From: Dysgonamonadaceae bacterium
GTDB lineage: Bacteria > Bacteroidota > Bacteroidia > Bacteroidales > Azobacteroidaceae
Length of the DNA stretch: 7,920 nucleotides
NCBI GenBank assembly: GCA_031276105.1
Contig: JAISNS010000317.1
Span: forward strand, 1 to 7,920
Direction of reading: 5' to 3'
A model generated the notes under the pieces. The model did not search any database. It worked only from the letters and a program-made list of their open reading frames with translations, and was not told the origin of the DNA. Numbering within the stretch: the stretch's first letter is position 1; each line of letters opens with the position of its first letter. Shown here piece by piece: positions 6,349 through 7,920 of the stretch. The translations under genes were made by a program, and so were the position numbers.

Positions 6349-7722
6349 ATGCAAACCCAAGCCCATTTCGATAATATCCAATCACACATCCTGCAAGAAC
6401 TCAAAAAGTCTCAGCGCTCCATAACAATCGCCGTAGCATGGTTTACAGATGTCTCATTATTCGAAATCCTTTGCAAAAAATCAAAGCAAGGCATCCAAAT
6501 TCAATTAATGATAATGAACGACGACATCAATAACTCATGCGGAATCAATTATGATTTGTTGGTTAAGGCGGGCGGAAAAGTCTGGAAAGTAGGAAGTGAA
6601 AATTTGATGCACAATAAATTTTGCGTGATTGACAATCAAACAGTAATTAACGGCTCTTACAACTGGACTAACAAAGCCAGGCAGAATCACGAAAGTATCA
6701 CAATTATTGAAGACAAGGAACTCGCTTTGCAGTTTGTTGAAGAATTTCTTTTTTTGAGACGAAAATATTTCGGCGATTCTCCCGAAACGCTTGTAATGGA
6801 TTATGCGCAAATCTGCATCCGGTTGGAAACATTGAAAAACGTAATTCTTTTGGACGATAAAGAGGATATTGACTACCAATTGCAAAAAATCAAAAAGTTG
6901 CTTGTCTCTCCGGCAGACGATTCTGCTTCAACGATAGGAGATATTATAAAAAATACCGAAAAACGGAATTACAGTGCCGCTGTTTCCGGAATCAATGATT
7001 TTGTCGGAAAATTCCGTACATTGACTGTATATGTTGACAGCGAAATTGCTGCGATGCGTCTGGAGATCAAAGCACTTGGTCTCCAAATCAGTTCGTTGGA
7101 AGATGAAAAAAACGAGATTGAAAAATTGTTGTTTGCTTTTACTAATCGTTATGCGCTAGAGTTGGGCGAATTGATGCGCAAAATTCTTTTTATAAAGAAA
7201 GAAAAATTGAAAGAAGAAGCCAAACATGAAAAAGCCAAAGAACAAGAAGCAAAAGAAGCAGAAGCAGATTATGAAGACTTTAATCAATCGTATGAGAAAA
7301 ATAAAGGCGAACATATCAATGAATTAACTGAAGAACAGCAAGCTGATTTAAAGAAAAAATACCGCAAAGCAACAAAATTATGCCATCCGGATGTGGTTAA
7401 TGAACTGCAAAAAGAACAGGCAAAAGTGGTTTTTCAGAATTTGAAAAATGCCTATGATAAGAATGATATACAAACAGTAACTCAAATTTTATCTGAATTA
7501 GAGAAAGGCATATTCTCGGATAAGACATCAGAAATTAATAAAAAGCAAGAACTCATAGCCATAATTCATCAACTCCGTATCAAGCGAGATGAATTGGAGC
7601 AGGAATTAACGGAACTTAAAAAGTCTGCAGTTTACACAACCATCTGTGAAATTTCCGACTGGGACAAATATTTTTCGGAAAAGAAAGCACGATTGCAAGA
7701 AGAATTAGATATATTGGAGTAA
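6349..7722 (+). CDS. PLD-like nuclease domain / coiled coil / J-domain-like fusion protein
   Basis: This 457-residue cytoplasmic protein joins three parts. Residues about 1-140 form a phospholipase D-superfamily domain of the nuclease type: ITIAVAWFTD (25-34), a single catalytic H88-x-K90-x4-D95 in HNKFCVID, and NGSYNWT (101-107). One HKD motif implies dimerisation to build the active site, as in Nuc or BfiI, and makes a nucleic acid target more likely than a lipid. Residues about 230-310 are a charged coiled coil. Residues about 325-385 resemble a J domain: a basic helix II (LKKKYRKATKLC), HPD at 346-348, and a helix III-like VFQNLKNAYDKND; helix I is not visible. A second coiled coil covers about 395-457. 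The HPD loop is the element that stimulates DnaK-type ATPases, yet no DnaK gene is in the window. It follows the TPR gene by nine bases. A defence or stress role is an inference only. Confidence 0.82.
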   Translation: MQTQAHFDNIQSHILQELKKSQRSITIAVAWFTDVSLFEILCKKSKQGIQIQLMIMNDDINNSCGINYDLLVKAGGKVWKVGSENLMHNKFCVIDNQTVINGSYNWTNKARQNHESITIIEDKELALQFVEEFLFLRRKYFGDSPETLVMDYAQICIRLETLKNVILLDDKEDIDYQLQKIKKLLVSPADDSASTIGDIIKNTEKRNYSAAVSGINDFVGKFRTLTVYVDSEIAAMRLEIKALGLQISSLEDEKNEIEKLLFAFTNRYALELGELMRKILFIKKEKLKEEAKHEKAKEQEAKEAEADYEDFNQSYEKNKGEHINELTEEQQADLKKKYRKATKLCHPDVVNELQKEQAKVVFQNLKNAYDKNDIQTVTQILSELEKGIFSDKTSEINKKQELIAIIHQLRIKRDELEQELTELKKSAVYTTICEISDWDKYFSEKKARLQEELDILE

Positions 7723-7805
7723 GTTAGAAAATGTTACAATTATTGCATGCAAATCCCATATTTCTATGTAAATAACCATATAGTGTTGAAAGAGAATTCC
7801 TAAAT

Positions 7806-7823
7806 CAATGTCGTTTACTTAAG
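7806..7823 (+). repeat. 18-base direct repeat, copy 2
   Basis: This is an exact second copy of the sequence at 1837-1854, in the same orientation. It lies 84 bases beyond the PLD-J stop codon and 25 bases before a short reading frame that starts as a gene might. Its position fits the left end of a mobile element running past the window edge. Confidence 0.7.
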
Positions 7824-7847
7824 GCATAAAGCCCTTTTACCTGATAT

Positions 7848-7907
7848 AATGAATATTAAGCTCAAGGAAGCAGCGCAACTATTTGTTGATATGCGGAATT
7901 GTGGTTA
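7848..7907 (+). pseudogene. Short interrupted reading frame at the window edge
   Basis: Nineteen codons (MNIKLKEAAQLFVDMRNCG) are followed by TAA. The amphipathic, gene-like start and its place just after the repeat suggest the first residues of an element-encoded protein broken by a stop or frameshift. It is too short to assign, and the following frame is outside the window. Confidence 0.3.
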
Positions 7908-7920
7908 ATTTTACAGCATA

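Larger units (their letters stand above)
7806..7920 (+). mobile_element. Possible left end of another insertion sequence
   Basis: The 18-base repeat, a short leader, then ATG at 7848 opening MNIKLKEAAQLFVDMRNCG resemble the start of an insertion sequence. The frame stops at TAA 7905-7907, so any transposase here is either interrupted early or begins in another frame beyond the window. I do not recognise the family. An alternative is that the repeat is unrelated to transposition. Confidence 0.35.

Noticed and set aside
7723..7805. A terminator after the PLD-J gene (CTATG...CATAG-type pairing near 7770-7790)
   Set aside because: The possible stem is short and imperfect and no T-run follows on either strand.
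1837..7823. A composite transposon or single large element bounded by the 18-base repeats
   Set aside because: The repeats are direct rather than inverted, no transposase or integrase lies between them, and the interior is mostly ordinary resident genes.

Overview
The window most likely comes from the chromosome of a member of the Bacteroidales (Bacteroides or Parabacteroides type). The pointers are a UpxY/NusG-like antiterminator, several promoters of the Bacteroidetes form TTTG/TTG then TAnnTTTG, weak or absent Shine-Dalgarno sequences, and relatives of common Bacteroidetes gene families. Species cannot be fixed from the sequence alone.

The layout is a mosaic. Bases 1-~670 are the 3' part of an IS5-family insertion sequence. 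Bases ~670-1836 are AT-rich accessory DNA with a DUF3825 gene on the minus strand. Just behind it, on the same strand, a near-perfect promoter and a strong hairpin terminator lie about 100 bases apart with no ATG between them, which looks like a small RNA gene. Bases ~1855-5393 are clearly richer in G+C and look like ordinary resident chromosome: a secreted-type Gfo/Idh/MocA oxidoreductase (minus), then from a divergent promoter region a UpxY-like antiterminator followed closely by an Eis-like GNAT acetyltransferase (plus), then an Lrp/AsnC regulator with its own promoter.

Bases ~5394-7805 are a second AT-rich accessory stretch. A short decayed region holds inverted repeats and the stump of a reading frame. 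It leads into a tight two-gene unit: a TPR-repeat protein, and nine bases later a 457-residue protein that joins a single-HKD phospholipase D-type nuclease domain, a charged coiled coil and a J-domain-like HPD segment. This TPR plus PLD-J pair is the best candidate for an undescribed system, plausibly a defence or stress-response module. From 7806 the window appears to enter another mobile element. It opens with an 18-base sequence that is also present, exactly and in the same orientation, at 1837-1854, on the boundary between the left AT-rich stretch and the resident genes.

The resident genes do not form one pathway. The oxidoreductase stands alone, the antiterminator and acetyltransferase are probably co-transcribed, and the Lrp regulator is a separate unit. 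The flanking AT-rich cargo genes were probably acquired independently.
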